64,000 bases of DNA from Trichodelitschia bisporula (Eukaryota > Ascomycota > Dothideomycetes > Phaeotrichales > Phaeotrichaceae). The stretch lies in contig ML996687.1 of assembly GCA_010356995.1 (NCBI GenBank), positions 373,803 to 437,802 of the forward strand, read 5' to 3'. The notes beneath the pieces are model-generated. The model had not been told where the DNA came from and ran no database searches. It saw only the letters and a program-made list of their open reading frames with translations. Positions 1 to 11,292 of the stretch are shown piece by piece; position 1 is the first letter of the stretch, and every line of letters starts with the position of its first letter. The translations under genes and the position numbers were made by a program.

Positions 1-1642
1 GGACTGGGATAAGGTGGAGACTTGCAGTAGCGCGATGTGAGGGATGGGTTAGCGGAGAGAGGAGAGTGGGTTGAAGAAGACTAAAGAATAGAAGCGGAGG
101 CAGAAGCAGAGAAGCAGGATAGATCACATGCAAAGAGCATCCTGAGCTACCCCAACGCCATCGAGTTTGCTGACTACGCAGGACGTTGGTTTGCGCAAGA
201 GTACTTCGTAGAAGGTCGGCGTTGGCCGCTGTGCTTGTACCGTAGCGTGAAGCGGGAAGGGGGCGTGCCGATGCAGATATGGGGGGGTAGAGGGGGGAAG
301 GGAGGGGTTGGTGAGGCGGTCAAGCCCTAACAATAGGAGGGGGGCCCCCTACTTTACGGCGTCTTCATCATTGCAGAGGAGGTGGTAAGCTCTAACCATG
401 AAAGGGAGGACCCCTACTCTCACAGCAGAACTGTCAGTCAGCAGGCATCAGGCATCTCAACCACCAGCATCAAGCATCGCGACTACAGGCAATGGGGTAA
501 CAAACGAAGCTCCACCATCTCATTCCATCGCCATGTTACTGTCCATGACAATGATCTCCACCATCCCTCTCCTTCCCTTCATTCTTCCCTAACACAATCG
601 AATAATCGGCTGGCGCAGGCATTCCAGTCCTTCACCTTTACTGGCGCTCTCTCCCCACTCCTTTCACCGTCGCCTTCCATACTACAGTGCTTTGCTCACG
701 ACGTGCTGCGTTCGCGTAAACGTTCACCAGAAACACCCAGGCAACTTCCACACTCCTTTACGTCCGAAGCACAAGATCGAGATCCCAAACCAAAAATGTC
801 TAGCGCCAACCACCTTTGCACGGTAACTCTCGTCTATCTAGAGCATCCTTGAGCCTCCAATCTGGAGCAAGCTCTCGGATCTGTTTCTAGCTATCCGAGC
901 CGGTTGCACTTTTGCAAGCTGGCTGCTACGCAATGGTTTGAGCTTCGACCAACGTCAATCTAGAGCACGGAATGAGAGCAGGATAGGGCTCGTATACTTG
1001 TTTAAGCTCCGTTGAATAACTTCCCTTCGTCCGTCACGCCCACATCCGCTTCCTCTCTTCAAGTGGACGTATGGCCTCGCAAACCCCAAGAGATCCAAGG
1101 ATATCCCACCACTCCCCACCCGTTGGCGCGACTCAGCCTATCCCATTTCTCTATTCGCTTTATCCCTCTTCAAACAAGACTCCAGATCGCTCCCCCAGCC
1201 TAGCCCCCCCTACCTTCCAGCTCTGGCTGCCCTTGGCTCGAGCTAGTCAATCTCCCCATCTCCTAATCTGTCCCCATCGCCGCAAACGTCGAGCCAGCTA
1301 ACCCTTCCGCGCCAGTGATTCCACTGGCGCCGGTAAACCCGCAATATCAGCTTGATCTTCGCGCGGTCTGTCCACCGACGACTGTTTCGAAACTCCCTTC
1401 ATCGCATGGCGGTTCAGGTACCTCAGCCTACTGCTTACTGCTAAATCCAGCCCCGGCCCTGACTGGCTCCAATCCGTGCCTCGGCTCTCACCACTCCATC
1501 TGTCTCGATCCTCAACTCTTGACCAGTCTACCTCCACTGACCGCGCTGCTCATCGCTGTGAATCCGAAACGCCTCCTTCCTCCATCTTACTCACCCTCCA
1601 CCTACCCGCCATCCATGCCCTGGTGGCATTCTCTCCGCAATC
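1..1642. other. Intergenic and leader sequence, no gene seen
   Basis: No protein family is recognisable in any frame. The right half (about 1020-1640) is rich in pyrimidines and C-runs on the + strand, as is common for fungal promoters and 5' leaders, and probably contains the leader of the membrane-protein gene starting at 1643. Open frames here are short and without codon-usage or domain support. Confidence 0.5.
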
Positions 1643-3440
1643 ATGGCCAATGTTAGCCCGGCTCTGCTCGGCGCCGCAAAACCGTAAGTCACTTTCCCAT
1701 GGTACATGTTCGTATATCCCGCCCAAAGCCCCCTCGGAGAGCTCTCCGGTCCATCGTTTTCAAGCCTTCTCGGCCGTAACCCCGCCCCTGCCCTAGATGA
1801 CCTCTGCTAATACTCAATGTCAACCAGGATAGCCCGTGCTTTCGCCCTTGCCTACCTCTCCGCCACCACTCCGCGCCTCCTGTCAGCGCTGCTTGGTGTT
1901 GCGCGTGGCAAGAGATCCCCAGCGGAAGCACATTCCCTCGTAAGTTGCACGGACAGCCCGCCTCGTGGTCTTTGCCCCCTTCCCCATGGAACGTAATTCC
2001 GAGAACCTGTCCCCTCGTCGTCCACTTATGGCCATTTCCATTGTCATGGCACTGGGTTGGAAGGTTCGGCCCGCCACGTTTCAACTCTACCCGCCGGGTA
2101 GACGCTCTTTGTGCCCTAATTATGACCAAATGTATCACGGCCGTATGTTCCATTGCTGACCTTTCTAGATCGCGAGCGCACTCCGCCAGGCACTGGAATG
2201 GAATCGCTTTCCGGCCTTTTGTGCCTTCCTCATTGGCGGGTCGAGCGCGCTACAGCTTCCGTTTCGCCGCCTGCTTCGTCAATTAAATGGCCGGTCGAAG
2301 AAGTGGCATCTTGACGGCCTCATCGTCAAGCGGCTAGCGCGCTTCCTCGCCGCGCTGCTTGCTGCCGCTGCGGGCTTCGAGGCGCTGAACAGTCGCCCGT
2401 ACTCTGACGCAGCTGCCCGTGTCTATCTCGCCGAGAAGGCTGAGAAGACCAGCACACCGCAGCCAGACAAATCATTGCCAATTCCTACTCACCCCATATC
2501 AGCAGCCCGCATCCCCCCACTCGCGGGTTACACCCTGCCTCTAACCCTTTTTGCATTCACACGCGCTCTGGACACCACCTTGCACCCTCACGTGCCCAAA
2601 TGGACACCCGCCGCTACATTCGCCCTCTCCTCGGCCGCCATCATGCATGCCTTCTTCTACACACCTAACCGTCTTCCACCAGGCTATGCGCGGTGGATAT
2701 CTCTTCTAGCAGATCTAGACCAGCGCCTTATCAAAGTCCTCCGCGAAGCGCGCTATGGAAATTTTGTGTACGGAAAGGATACCGGCATCAAAGACCTGCT
2801 CGGAAGCTTCTGCCGGGAGTTAGGTCTCCCAGAAAAATGGGGTGATCCCGCCGTCACCATCCCAATTCCATGTCTTGTTGTCCACCAGGGAGAGTGTCGG
2901 TCGTGCGAACGCAACGCCATCAAGCGTGCTCTGCGTGCTGCACGCCAGGCACTCTCCCTTTACCTACCGTTGCAGATCATGTTCTTGATTCTGCGGCGAT
3001 TTGGTGGCGCGAAGATTAGGATCGCAGCTCTGCGTCGCCTGCTTGCAAGCAGCGCACGGTCGGCGGCATTCCTAGGCTCATTTGTCGGTCTCTTTTGGTA
3101 TGGAGTATGCCTTGCTCGAACACGGGTTGGACCCAAGTTGCTAGGAAGGTGGATCGGGCCGCAGGCTTGGGATGGGGGACTGTGCATCGCAGCTGGTTGT
3201 TTGGCATGTGGAGGGAGCGTGCTTATTGAAGACGCAGCGCGGCACGTGGAACTGAGCTTGTTTGTGCTTCCCAGGGCGCTGGGCATAGTCCTTGGCCGGT
3301 TCTATGAAAGGAAGTATTTGAACTGGGAGAGGGGCGTGTTTTGTGTCTCTGCAGCAACACTGATAGCCGTGGCGAGAGAGAGACCGGAGAGGGTGAGAGG
3401 GGTTTTTGGGAAGATACTGCAGGGCGTTTTGGAGGGTTGA
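1643..3440 (+). CDS. TMEM135/peroxisomal-type integral membrane protein
   Basis: Three exons, 1643-1683, 1828-1939 and 2169-3440, give 474 residues; introns are GT-AG (144 and 229 nt, long for this window) and phases match. The start ATG at 1643 gives MANVSPALLGAAKP, joined in phase to a hydrophobic segment. Several hydrophobic helices follow. A Cys/His cluster (CLVVHQGECRSC, about residues 286-297) resembles the Cys-rich region of the TMEM135 family, whose animal members sit in peroxisomal or mitochondrial membranes and are related to Tim17/PMP24-type proteins. I infer a peroxisomal or mitochondrial membrane protein of unknown biochemical activity. The fungal relatives are usually annotated only as integral membrane proteins. 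Family placement is likely; function is not known. Confidence 0.8.
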
Positions 3441-3768
3441 TCTCGAGAATGTTGTGTACGATTATGTATGCAGTTCAATGTAACATTTTATTCAGCCGAT
3501 TTCCCGAGAGATGTGAATGCCTTTGATCTTTGGCAACCTCGTTCACAGACCCGATTCGCTTTAATTGCTCAGTGATTCGGATGCTCTTCCGCCAAAAAAA
3601 AAAGCCTTACTCTACCAAATAACGCTCGCAAGGCTGAGACCATTCACTCAAGCCATTGGAGAAAACGGTCGGCCCGAACCCGAACGTCCGATTCGACACC
3701 ATTGTCGTCCCCATACCGCACTTCCCGCGTCGTCTAAAATGGTCAAAGACAAAAAAAAGATCAACTCT
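3441..3768. other. Spacer between membrane-protein gene and tRNA-Ala
   Basis: Holds the 3' UTR of the gene to its left and the region downstream of tRNA-Ala. A run of A at about 3593-3603 and one at about 3751-3758 are present; read on the minus strand the second is a T-run just after the tRNA 3' end, as expected for an RNA polymerase III terminator. Nothing else is seen. Confidence 0.5.
3750..3758 (-). terminator. RNA polymerase III terminator of tRNA-Ala
   Basis: The A-run on the + strand is an oligo-T run on the transcribed strand, about 10 nt beyond the 3' end of the tRNA. T-runs of four or more are the known Pol III termination signal. Confidence 0.6.
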
Positions 3769-3839
3769 GGACTCGCCGGGAATCGAACCCGGGACCATCC
3801 GCATGCTAAGCGGATATTATACCACTAAACCACAAGCCC
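3769..3839 (-). tRNA. tRNA-Ala (anticodon AGC), no intron
   Basis: The reverse complement folds as a 71-nt cloverleaf. The acceptor arm GGGCUUG pairs with CGAGUCC; the anticodon stem UCCGC/GCGGA encloses a 7-nt loop UUAGCAU with anticodon AGC at + strand 3805-3807; the T-arm has the canonical GGUUCGAUUCC core. The third acceptor pair is G3:U70, the established identity element for alanyl-tRNA synthetase, which confirms the assignment. CCA is not encoded, as expected for a eukaryotic gene. The D-loop contains the usual GG pair. A34 would be edited to inosine to read GCU, GCC and GCA codons. Confidence 0.95.
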
Positions 3840-5071
3840 GATGGTTGATTGGACGAGTTTCCCATTTTTAAAAAATGATTGGGATGCAACGAGCTCAACA
3901 TTACCTGATGATATCTCGCTCTCAAGCCAGATTTTGCGTATGTCCTATGAAAACGAGGCGCATTTTATGCGGCCTTGAGAGGATGCTAATGATGAAATTC
4001 GGAGGCCGGGATGTGAAAGTCTAGCCGCGCGGTCAACATGATTGACAAAGGAAGCCGAGTGGTGTTCACGGTGTTCCATTTTGGGCATCGGAAAAGCGTT
4101 GGGACGAGCCGGGATCTCAAGATTTGGGGGCCGACTTCACCTGCCAAGATCTAAACACCAAGACCTGTTCACCTCTTGAGCTGGCTAGAATAGGCATCTC
4201 GAAATCCCATACATGTCTCTTGGAGCTCGGACTATGAGGCGCATTTTCTGGGCATCTCTTTGCCGGTTTCTTGCGTTGTATCGGAAGTATCTCCGCGCGA
4301 GCATTATCTTCGCTGATGTCCAAGATCCGCAGTGCTAAAGGTCCGCCATGGCACTAATATGCTACACTCAGCCATCCCTATCGCGGGTGGTTTCTGGGCT
4401 GCGGCCGACGCTTTTGCTACGTTTCTTGTAGCCAAACATATGACATGCCCCGACATATATCCTCAATATCTCAAATCCATCTAAGCCCCTTAGAATCTTA
4501 GGGCTCCTGGTACACCTAATTGAATGATCGCCCCTTGGCATAGCTAGTTGACGAGACTTAGGCGAAGAACATCGATTGCTGCCATGCTCAGGTTAGCAGC
4601 GGGACTCAGAAACAATCTGTCGGCTTAGAATTCGAGTACAATGCAATGTCATCAGAAGTGTGCTGCAATGTCGAGCGGTATCTAATGCAAATTCCGTCGG
4701 ACGAGCCTCAGCCTCAGCCGGCTAATGCACTGTTAGTGTTTCGACATCAACACAACGGTATCCTTGCCCCGACAACGTCTTGGCCGTACCTTTTGCCTGG
4801 AATCCCTTCCAACCATGCCGAAAGATTCGTCCTAAAACTGGAGAGGATACGATTCCACTGGCCACGAGCCTGCGCCTCATGGGCCCTAGCTTCGTTGGCT
4901 GGGCATGGTACCTGATGAAGAAAGGGTACTTACTGTCGCGCATAGTAGTATGGGGTGTCACCACGATGCGCAGGGCAGCGTTTCGCTTCATCTGTCGTTT
5001 TGATTTTGTCGATTTCAGCGATTTCCGCCTTGCATTTCCTTGTTGTTTAGTGCTTGGATTCGTCTACGGGC
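3840..5071. other. Intergenic, no gene seen
   Basis: About 1.2 kb without a convincing gene. Short open frames at 4117-4323, 4646-4915 and 4722-4991 overlap one another on both strands and show no recognisable domain. It contains the promoter of the surface-protein gene that starts at 5072. Confidence 0.5.
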
Positions 5072-6178
5072 ATGAGTTTCGATTCTAGACGTGCGGGACT
5101 CATAGGGCTATTCACTTCTGTTTTGTCCCCACTCGCATCAGCAATGACCACCACCAAGGCTCCTGAACTGCACCAACTCTACAAACGAGCGGCTGATCCT
5201 AGTTTCCGAGGCTATGAGGTTGGCTCTAATGGAACATGTAAGCTGCAGTCTGGCGCATATCCTTCAAGCAGACCTAACGATGTTCTGTAGATACCGCCCA
5301 GTATTGCGGACCAGGTTGGTCAAAAGTCGTAGCCGACATCTACGAAGTGTGCTGCGACCGACCAGACTGCCAACCATGGACAACCTGCCGCAGCCGAACT
5401 CACTACGACCCCAAAGGCCAATCCTACATCTGGTAGGTCTCACCGGTGCGGCCAAGCATCCAGCCCTGACATTCCCAGCGCGGTATCAGACAAATGTGCA
5501 ACATGGACCTTTATCGACAGTCTCGGGGAAACAGCCGCCGTGCACTACGAGTACAACTGCGGCTCGGACCGTACCGTCGTCCAGACCGTCCCTCCCGGAG
5601 CCACCATCATCAAGATGCGTGTCACGACTACCGTCAACAATGCGGGCAAGATAGATTACAGTACAGCGAGTCCCTTCGTCGTCTCAGCCGCGCAGAAGAC
5701 CCTCACTACGCCCACAGCGACGAAGAAGATTACTGTTACCGCAAGCGCCACAAGCTCAAATGCTACTCTCGCTGCCGGAAGTCCGTCCGCCGCACCCGAG
5801 GCCAAATCATCATTATCAGCATCAGGCGGAATGATCGCGGGCATCGCCGTCGGAGCCGTCGTCGTCGTCGCTCTCGTAGCACTGCTGAGCTGGCTTTTGT
5901 GGCGGCGGAGACAGAAGCGCGCTGGCGCGAGGCCGATGGATTTAGGGCCGGATATGGGTGCTTCCAGGGGCCCGACGGCGGACGGAGGCTTCGTGCCGGT
6001 TGGGCGGCATGAGCAGCACTTCGTGGCGGAGATCGATGGGCAACCGGCCTATGCGGAGATGGAGACGGCGCCGGGACGGGTTAAGCTGGCGTATGAGATG
6101 GGATCGCCGAATGCGCAGACGAAGCCGACGTATGAGATGGATGGGGGAGCACATGTGCCGAATAATGCCAAGAGATGA
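5072..6178 (+). CDS. Cys-rich single-pass plasma-membrane protein (SKG6/Wsc-like topology)
   Basis: Three exons, 5072-5237, 5291-5432 and 5479-6178, encode 335 residues. Introns of 53 and 46 nt are GT-AG and phases agree. The ATG at 5072 gives a signal peptide-like start (hydrophobic residues about 8-24). The ectodomain has about ten cysteines (QYCGPGW, EVCCDRPDC, WTTC, DKCATW, YNCG), followed by a Ser/Thr/Ala-rich, probably O-mannosylated stalk (residues about 170-220). One transmembrane helix (about 221-244) ends in a basic stop-transfer WRRRQKR, and a roughly 85-residue cytoplasmic tail carries repeated YEM motifs (about 300-325). This plan fits fungal cell-wall sensors or surface glycoproteins, but I do not recognise the ectodomain family, so the function is inferred from topology only. 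Confidence 0.8.
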
Positions 6179-6846
6179 TTGTCCGCCAGCGGGAGCTGCG
6201 TACTATTTTGCATCGGAATACAGGTCTCAGGGGGTAAGGATGCCGAGATGGGCGTGTGAATAGACGGTTCCGGTCAACCACAAAGTTTGTGAATGGGGCA
6301 AGGAGACCTCATAGGCGTTGAAGAGGTATCAGAGGCACGATACCAAGTTTTACACAAGACAGCATTCCTCTTCTTTATAATGGATGTCTAACTCCCTTGT
6401 ACCAAGTTTGATCCATATCTACTATGACGGTGTATTCACGGCTTCCTTGGGGTGAGGTGAGGCCTGCTAGTGAGTGCACCTTGGCTAGATCTAAAGCCAT
6501 CTTGGGGAAACAGAACTGACTCTTAAGGGTTATCTATAGGCCGGTAGCCATGTATATTCACGAGGCCTCAACAAGGCGCTATCATTCACCGGTCAAACCG
6601 CCGATACCCCCCCTTCGCCTTCCCCGACGCCTACTTGCCCGCACGTTTCCTCACCACAAACCGAGCAACCCTCCATCGACACCTATTTTCAAGCATTTTT
6701 AACAGCGATATCCCCTAACAAGTCATATTGTGAGCTGTGGTAAGCCTCCGGAATATGCTTAATGTTACTTGTCTAACCCCTCGCCGAGGAAAGTAGCCAG
6801 CACATTAACGATCCGGCATTCAATCGCTCGCATTGAATTGCCCACT
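6179..6846. other. Intergenic between surface protein and phosphotransferase genes
   Basis: No gene is seen. It holds the 3' UTR of the gene ending at 6178 and the promoter/leader of the one starting at 6847. An open frame upstream of 6847 (from 6769) lacks an ATG, so the ATG at 6847 is the better start. Confidence 0.5.
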
Positions 6847-8320
6847 ATGGCAGAGCCGATTGATCAGTACGGGCTACAGTGGGTCGAAGGCCGCCACGGC
6901 TTCAGCACCGAGCCCAAGTGGACGCGCTATCCCCACCCCGGCATCCTCGAAGCCATCGTGCGCGAAGTCCTCCAGCTTGACCTATCGCCGTCTTGCCGCA
7001 TCCATCTCGAAGGCTCTGGATCCTATAACCGGATGTATGGCGTACAGACAGACAAGGCGTACTACGTCTTCCGAGTGACTCTCCCGGTTGATCCATACTT
7101 CAAGACTGCGAGCGAGGTGGCCACGCTGAAGTGGCTCCACCAGAATACCGATATCCCAGTGCCGAAGGTGCTCGCTCACGAAGCTTCGAGTCATAATGAG
7201 CTCGGGTTTGAATGGATGCTGCTGGAGTATAAGCCCGGGACACCGCTTCGTAAGAAGTGGCGGGATTTTTCCATGGAAGTCAAAACCAATATCATAAAGC
7301 AACTGGCGGCCTACCAAGCCCAGCTCTATGGGAAGAAATTTGCGGCTGTCGGCAATCTGTACATGCGCAGTGAGTTCATATCGTAAATACAGCGTGACCT
7401 ACTGACTCCACTCAGGGGATGACACATCGATCGCCCCGGATGCGCGCATGTCGGTGCAGACCTTCACTGGCACCAGCTCATCCACAAATGATTCTAGCAA
7501 GCCCCCAGCTTCTGTGCTTCAGAAGATCGTCAAGAAGCTCGGGCACTCTCAATATTCTCCACCGGTTTTCGAAATGGGACCGATCGTGAGCTCAATCTTC
7601 TTCCACGACGAAAACGTCAACCTCGGCATTCCTCGTGGTCCGTTCAAGTCCAGCGAGGAGTGGATATCCAACCATCTCGCCGCTCTCCTGGCCTCGCAAG
7701 AGATCATCGCCGAGAAAGCCGCCTTTGTTCAGGAAGTCGAACAGGCGCACAAGGTGAAGGCAGTCGCGCAGCAAGCCTTTGCCTTGGTCAGTGATATCTT
7801 CAAGACAAAGAAGCCGGAGGAGACTTCACTCGTCCACAGAGATCTGACGCTTGACAATATCTTGGTGACCGACCAGGGGGATATTTCTGCCATCATCGAC
7901 TGGGAGGCTGTGCCATGCTTGCCCGCCTGGCGCGCCGCGTCGATGCCATCACTTCTCAGAGGACCCGTGCGCAAGGAAAAGCCGAATGCCCGTAACTTCA
8001 AGAACTTCAATGACGCCAAAACCCTGGATGATCCGACTCTCCCGGAAGTCCTCTACTCCTCGAGAAACACTTATTGGGCACAGGTGTTCGAACACGAGAA
8101 GACTCTACTGCGGGACGTGTACGAGCAGGAGATGAGCAAGCTGCAGCCGTCATGGGCGAAGGAGAGGAAGGCCGGCATTATAAAGATGAGCTTCTTCTCG
8201 GGGTTGGACAATGCGCACATTCCTCGCGGCTGTGAAATCTTCCGGGAGTGGTTGACTTGTTACAAGGTGATCGGCGACAAGATTTGGAACATCGATGAGC
8301 GGATTTACGGGGGACTCTAG
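6847..8320 (+). CDS. APH-family (aminoglycoside phosphotransferase-like) small-molecule kinase
   Basis: Two exons, 6847-7369 and 7416-8320, separated by a 46-nt GT-AG intron, encode 475 residues. The N-lobe holds a nucleotide-binding segment (LEGSGSYNRMYGV, then YYVFRV) and a hinge (WMLLEYKPGTPL). The C-lobe has the catalytic Brenner motif HRDLTLDN at about 315-322 and the metal-binding IDWE about 15 residues later. These are hallmarks of the APH/ChoK kinase fold (Pfam APH). Fungal genomes carry many such genes, annotated as phosphotransferase enzyme family; substrates are mostly unknown, and true aminoglycoside resistance is not implied. The protein lacks a signal peptide or membrane segment, so it is probably cytosolic. 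Neighbours give no hint of its substrate. Confidence 0.88.
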
Positions 8321-11292
8321 TGGAAAGGTGGACAGTGTCGCGCACAGAAAAGATGATAGAGCGATACCCGTAGAATTGAGTTTAATATGATTTGACACTT
8401 CCATGCACAAGGACAACTTTGTCGCTTCTCTGTCCACGGTAGTAGCTTCAATATCACGTGTTACCCCAAAGCGCTCCAGCAGGGTTACTTGCAGCTTAGC
8501 TCTTTCCCTGCCAAGAGGCTGAAGATCTGGATGCGGTTCCGGGGGTGTGGGTGGCAGTGGGTGGCTTCATCTCATCTTATCGATTTACTAGAATTCCTGC
8601 ATCGACGTTCGTCTTCTGCAGTACTGGTACATACATTCTCAAGATTTGCATGTACGCAAGTGCTCTACGTGCACATATTGAAGGGTGACATGCGGCTCTC
8701 GAAGCGCATTCCCGTCGCGTTTCGCTCACCTTTCACTTGGTGTTTGGGAATTGCTAGCTCGTGCGGTGGTTTATACTGTGTAGGCGGGATCAAGGATGGG
8801 ATCGGACGGGATACCCTGCCATCTTTTCCTTCACGAAGTGCCGGAAGTAAACAGTCGACAAGACCTTTTCCCTGCTCTGAGCTGCTCTCTGATCTGCCTG
8901 ATGCCAGTGTCTGCTTGTCACCATCCTTTTCCATGTGTGTAATATGGCGCGCGTGCACCTTGTGGCTCCCGAAAAGTCGCCCTCTGTCCCTAATTCTAGT
9001 TGTCAGCGGTGTGGTGGACGGGGATGGCCGAGCGTCTTCAGCATTGAATCCATCGAGCGGCGCGCAAAACATGCCTCCTTTCTGGCCATGCCTTTTGTAT
9101 ACTCTGCAGTGATGGATCAAGAAATGCAGACATGAGCTTCGAGCTTCCTAAATGCTAGTGGGATATGCCCATCCAACCCACCCCACCCCGACCCCTCCCC
9201 AAGTCAGGCCCTCAAGAAGCAGCTGGAACTAGAGCTTCTAGGTCCCCTGCTCCTGCTTCTGCACGGCCATAGTGGTGTGCAGTAGCTCAACAGACCCATG
9301 GGAACCCCGCAAGATACTCAGGGCTGTCCTTCAAGGTGTGGGACAGAATAAATTGTGGGATTGTGTGCAAGTATGCAAACATCACTACAACTAGCTGTTT
9401 CGCCCTCGGCTTGAGGCAAGTAAAAGCTGCGAGCGATAAGAGCAGCTGCGAGGCTCAAGAGAGTTGAAAGAGAAAAACAGAGGCCGCTGTTGGTCTTGAT
9501 GTCGGTCATGCCAAGGGAGGAGGCGGCAGGCGTTTGGCGCTGCTTGGGCGGGCGGCGGGTGGGCGTAGGCTTAAGAGGCCGTGGAGGCGTGGAATAGGCG
9601 CGGGCGGAGGTGTGGTGGGCGTGAGGATGTAGATGTTTGGGTGCCGTGAGAGTAAGGGACCAAATAATGAGGCTATGTAAAGTCTCGAAAGGCAGTTCAT
9701 ATTAGTAACACTCGTCGAAACTGAGCGAGGAGAGATAAGTATGATGAAGAGTGACGAAGAGGTGATGGGGTGATATAACGAGGGCTACGCAAACGCACTG
9801 CAAACTACGGTTGTTCGAGTTTTTCTACCAAAGTACGGATTACGGATGTACAAGTACCAAGTACCAACCTATCAATTCGCTCTGGACACTTTTAGTTCTC
9901 CCTCCTCCCCCAAAGTGCAGGTATCCGCAGGTGATGAATGTCTTTGATTTTTGCACACTTTGTCACTGACTTCACTGACCTCACTGAATGACTGACTGAC
10001 TTTCTCCTGTGTCTCCGTGTGCATCACCATCAACCTATTCTTCAAGCCAACAGAACAGATAACAGTGCTTACTACAGTATTTGCCTATCTTCCCCCAGAG
10101 CCTTACCTCTTCGTCCTCTTTTTTCTCCCCACCTTCCCTCTCTCCTCTCCTCCCTCCTCTCCTCCTCTTCCTCCTCATCCCTCATCCTTGGTCCCTAACC
10201 CTCCTGACGCCCACTCTTCCTTCAATACAATACCATCACATCACCCATCACCCATCACCCCTCTCTCCCTCTCTCTCTCTCTCTCTCTCACTTACTCTCC
10301 CTCGCTCGCTTTTCGCTCTCCTCCAACGAAAGACAAGCAGCAAGGGTTCATAAGGCACCTGCGGCGCTGCCCCCTCCTTCTTGTGCGGCCAATCAACAAT
10401 TCATGGCCGCGCCTCATCTGCTTGTTGGCTTTTAAACGCCTTTCCATACCCCCCCCCCTCCAAAGACCCAAGGCAAAAAGTGGTAGAAAGTGGCAGGGCC
10501 ACGTCCGCCCGCACTGGCTACTCCCTGCACCGACCGCCCTCTCTCAACTCATCACGCTCCACTCTCACTACTCTGCTTGCCCCGATCAACACCTCCCTTC
10601 TCACACTCTCTCAGGCTTCTCCAGTCTCCACCCATACATCACCTTCTCCAAACCCGCCCCCATCAAACTCCCTCACACCCTCTTTCCCTCCACCCTCTCT
10701 TTCTCTCCCTCTCTCTCTTCATCCTCCCCACTCCACTCTTCCGACACCCATTCTTCCATCACTATCTCACTCTCCACTCTGCGACACTTTTCATCTCACA
10801 CCAAACATTCGAGTCTGCTCACCTGCTCGCCTCCGCGGCTCCGCATCTCCTTCCCACGCGTCTCCTCCTGCGCGACACTCCGAAAAAGTCCGTAGCCCAG
10901 AATCCGAAAGGCTCCGTGAATGCTGCCAGGACGTCTTGAGACGCGCCCTGCTCAACCCTTCGACTCTGAGGGAAGAGCCCTCGTCTACACATCCCACTTA
11001 GTCGCTCTCAGTCCGACCACCCGCACGCCGGCGAGCTCCCTCCTCGAGGTGTCCCGTTTTCCACCGACCGCTGCACGGCACAGCGCGGTACGTCTCAACT
11101 TCCCATCTGGCAGCGTGTTTGACCACCGCCAAGCCCTAGCGCATACCCTTGACTGACTCCAATTCACTCATAGTCACGCATAAAGCTGCATACGCAGTGC
11201 CCTCGCCCCCGCTTCGCCTTTTACGAGGCTATTGCGGCAGCCTGGGAGCCTCAGACGGCGTCTCCGCACTGAGTAGCTTTCCGCGAAACGCC
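8321..11292. other. Long intergenic region; right part is a pyrimidine-rich leader
   Basis: About 3 kb without a recognisable gene. From about 8480 to 9700 there are overlapping open frames on both strands with no domain. From about 10080 to 10860 the + strand is strongly C/T-rich, which keeps several frames open by composition alone. This stretch probably forms the promoter and 5' UTR of the Med15-like gene at 11293. Confidence 0.5.
10258..10291 (+). repeat. CT microsatellite in Med15-gene leader
   Basis: An almost pure run of CT dinucleotides, including about eleven uninterrupted copies, inside a 0.8-kb pyrimidine-rich stretch upstream of the Med15-like gene. CT-rich tracts are common just upstream of transcription starts in filamentous fungi. 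Confidence 0.8.

Noticed and set aside
8489-9120. Overlapping open frames of 207 (+) and 151 (-) residues
   Set aside because: Opposite-strand overlap, no domains, and no matching start and splice context.
9318-9509. Small minus-strand ORF of 63 residues starting MTDIKTNSGLC with one hydrophobic segment
   Set aside because: Has an ATG and a possible membrane helix but no supporting splice, promoter or homology evidence; too short to call.
10017-11001. Three overlapping + strand frames of 149-292 residues upstream of Med15
   Set aside because: Composition artefact of a C/T-rich leader (Pro/Ser/Leu/His-rich translations), not coding.
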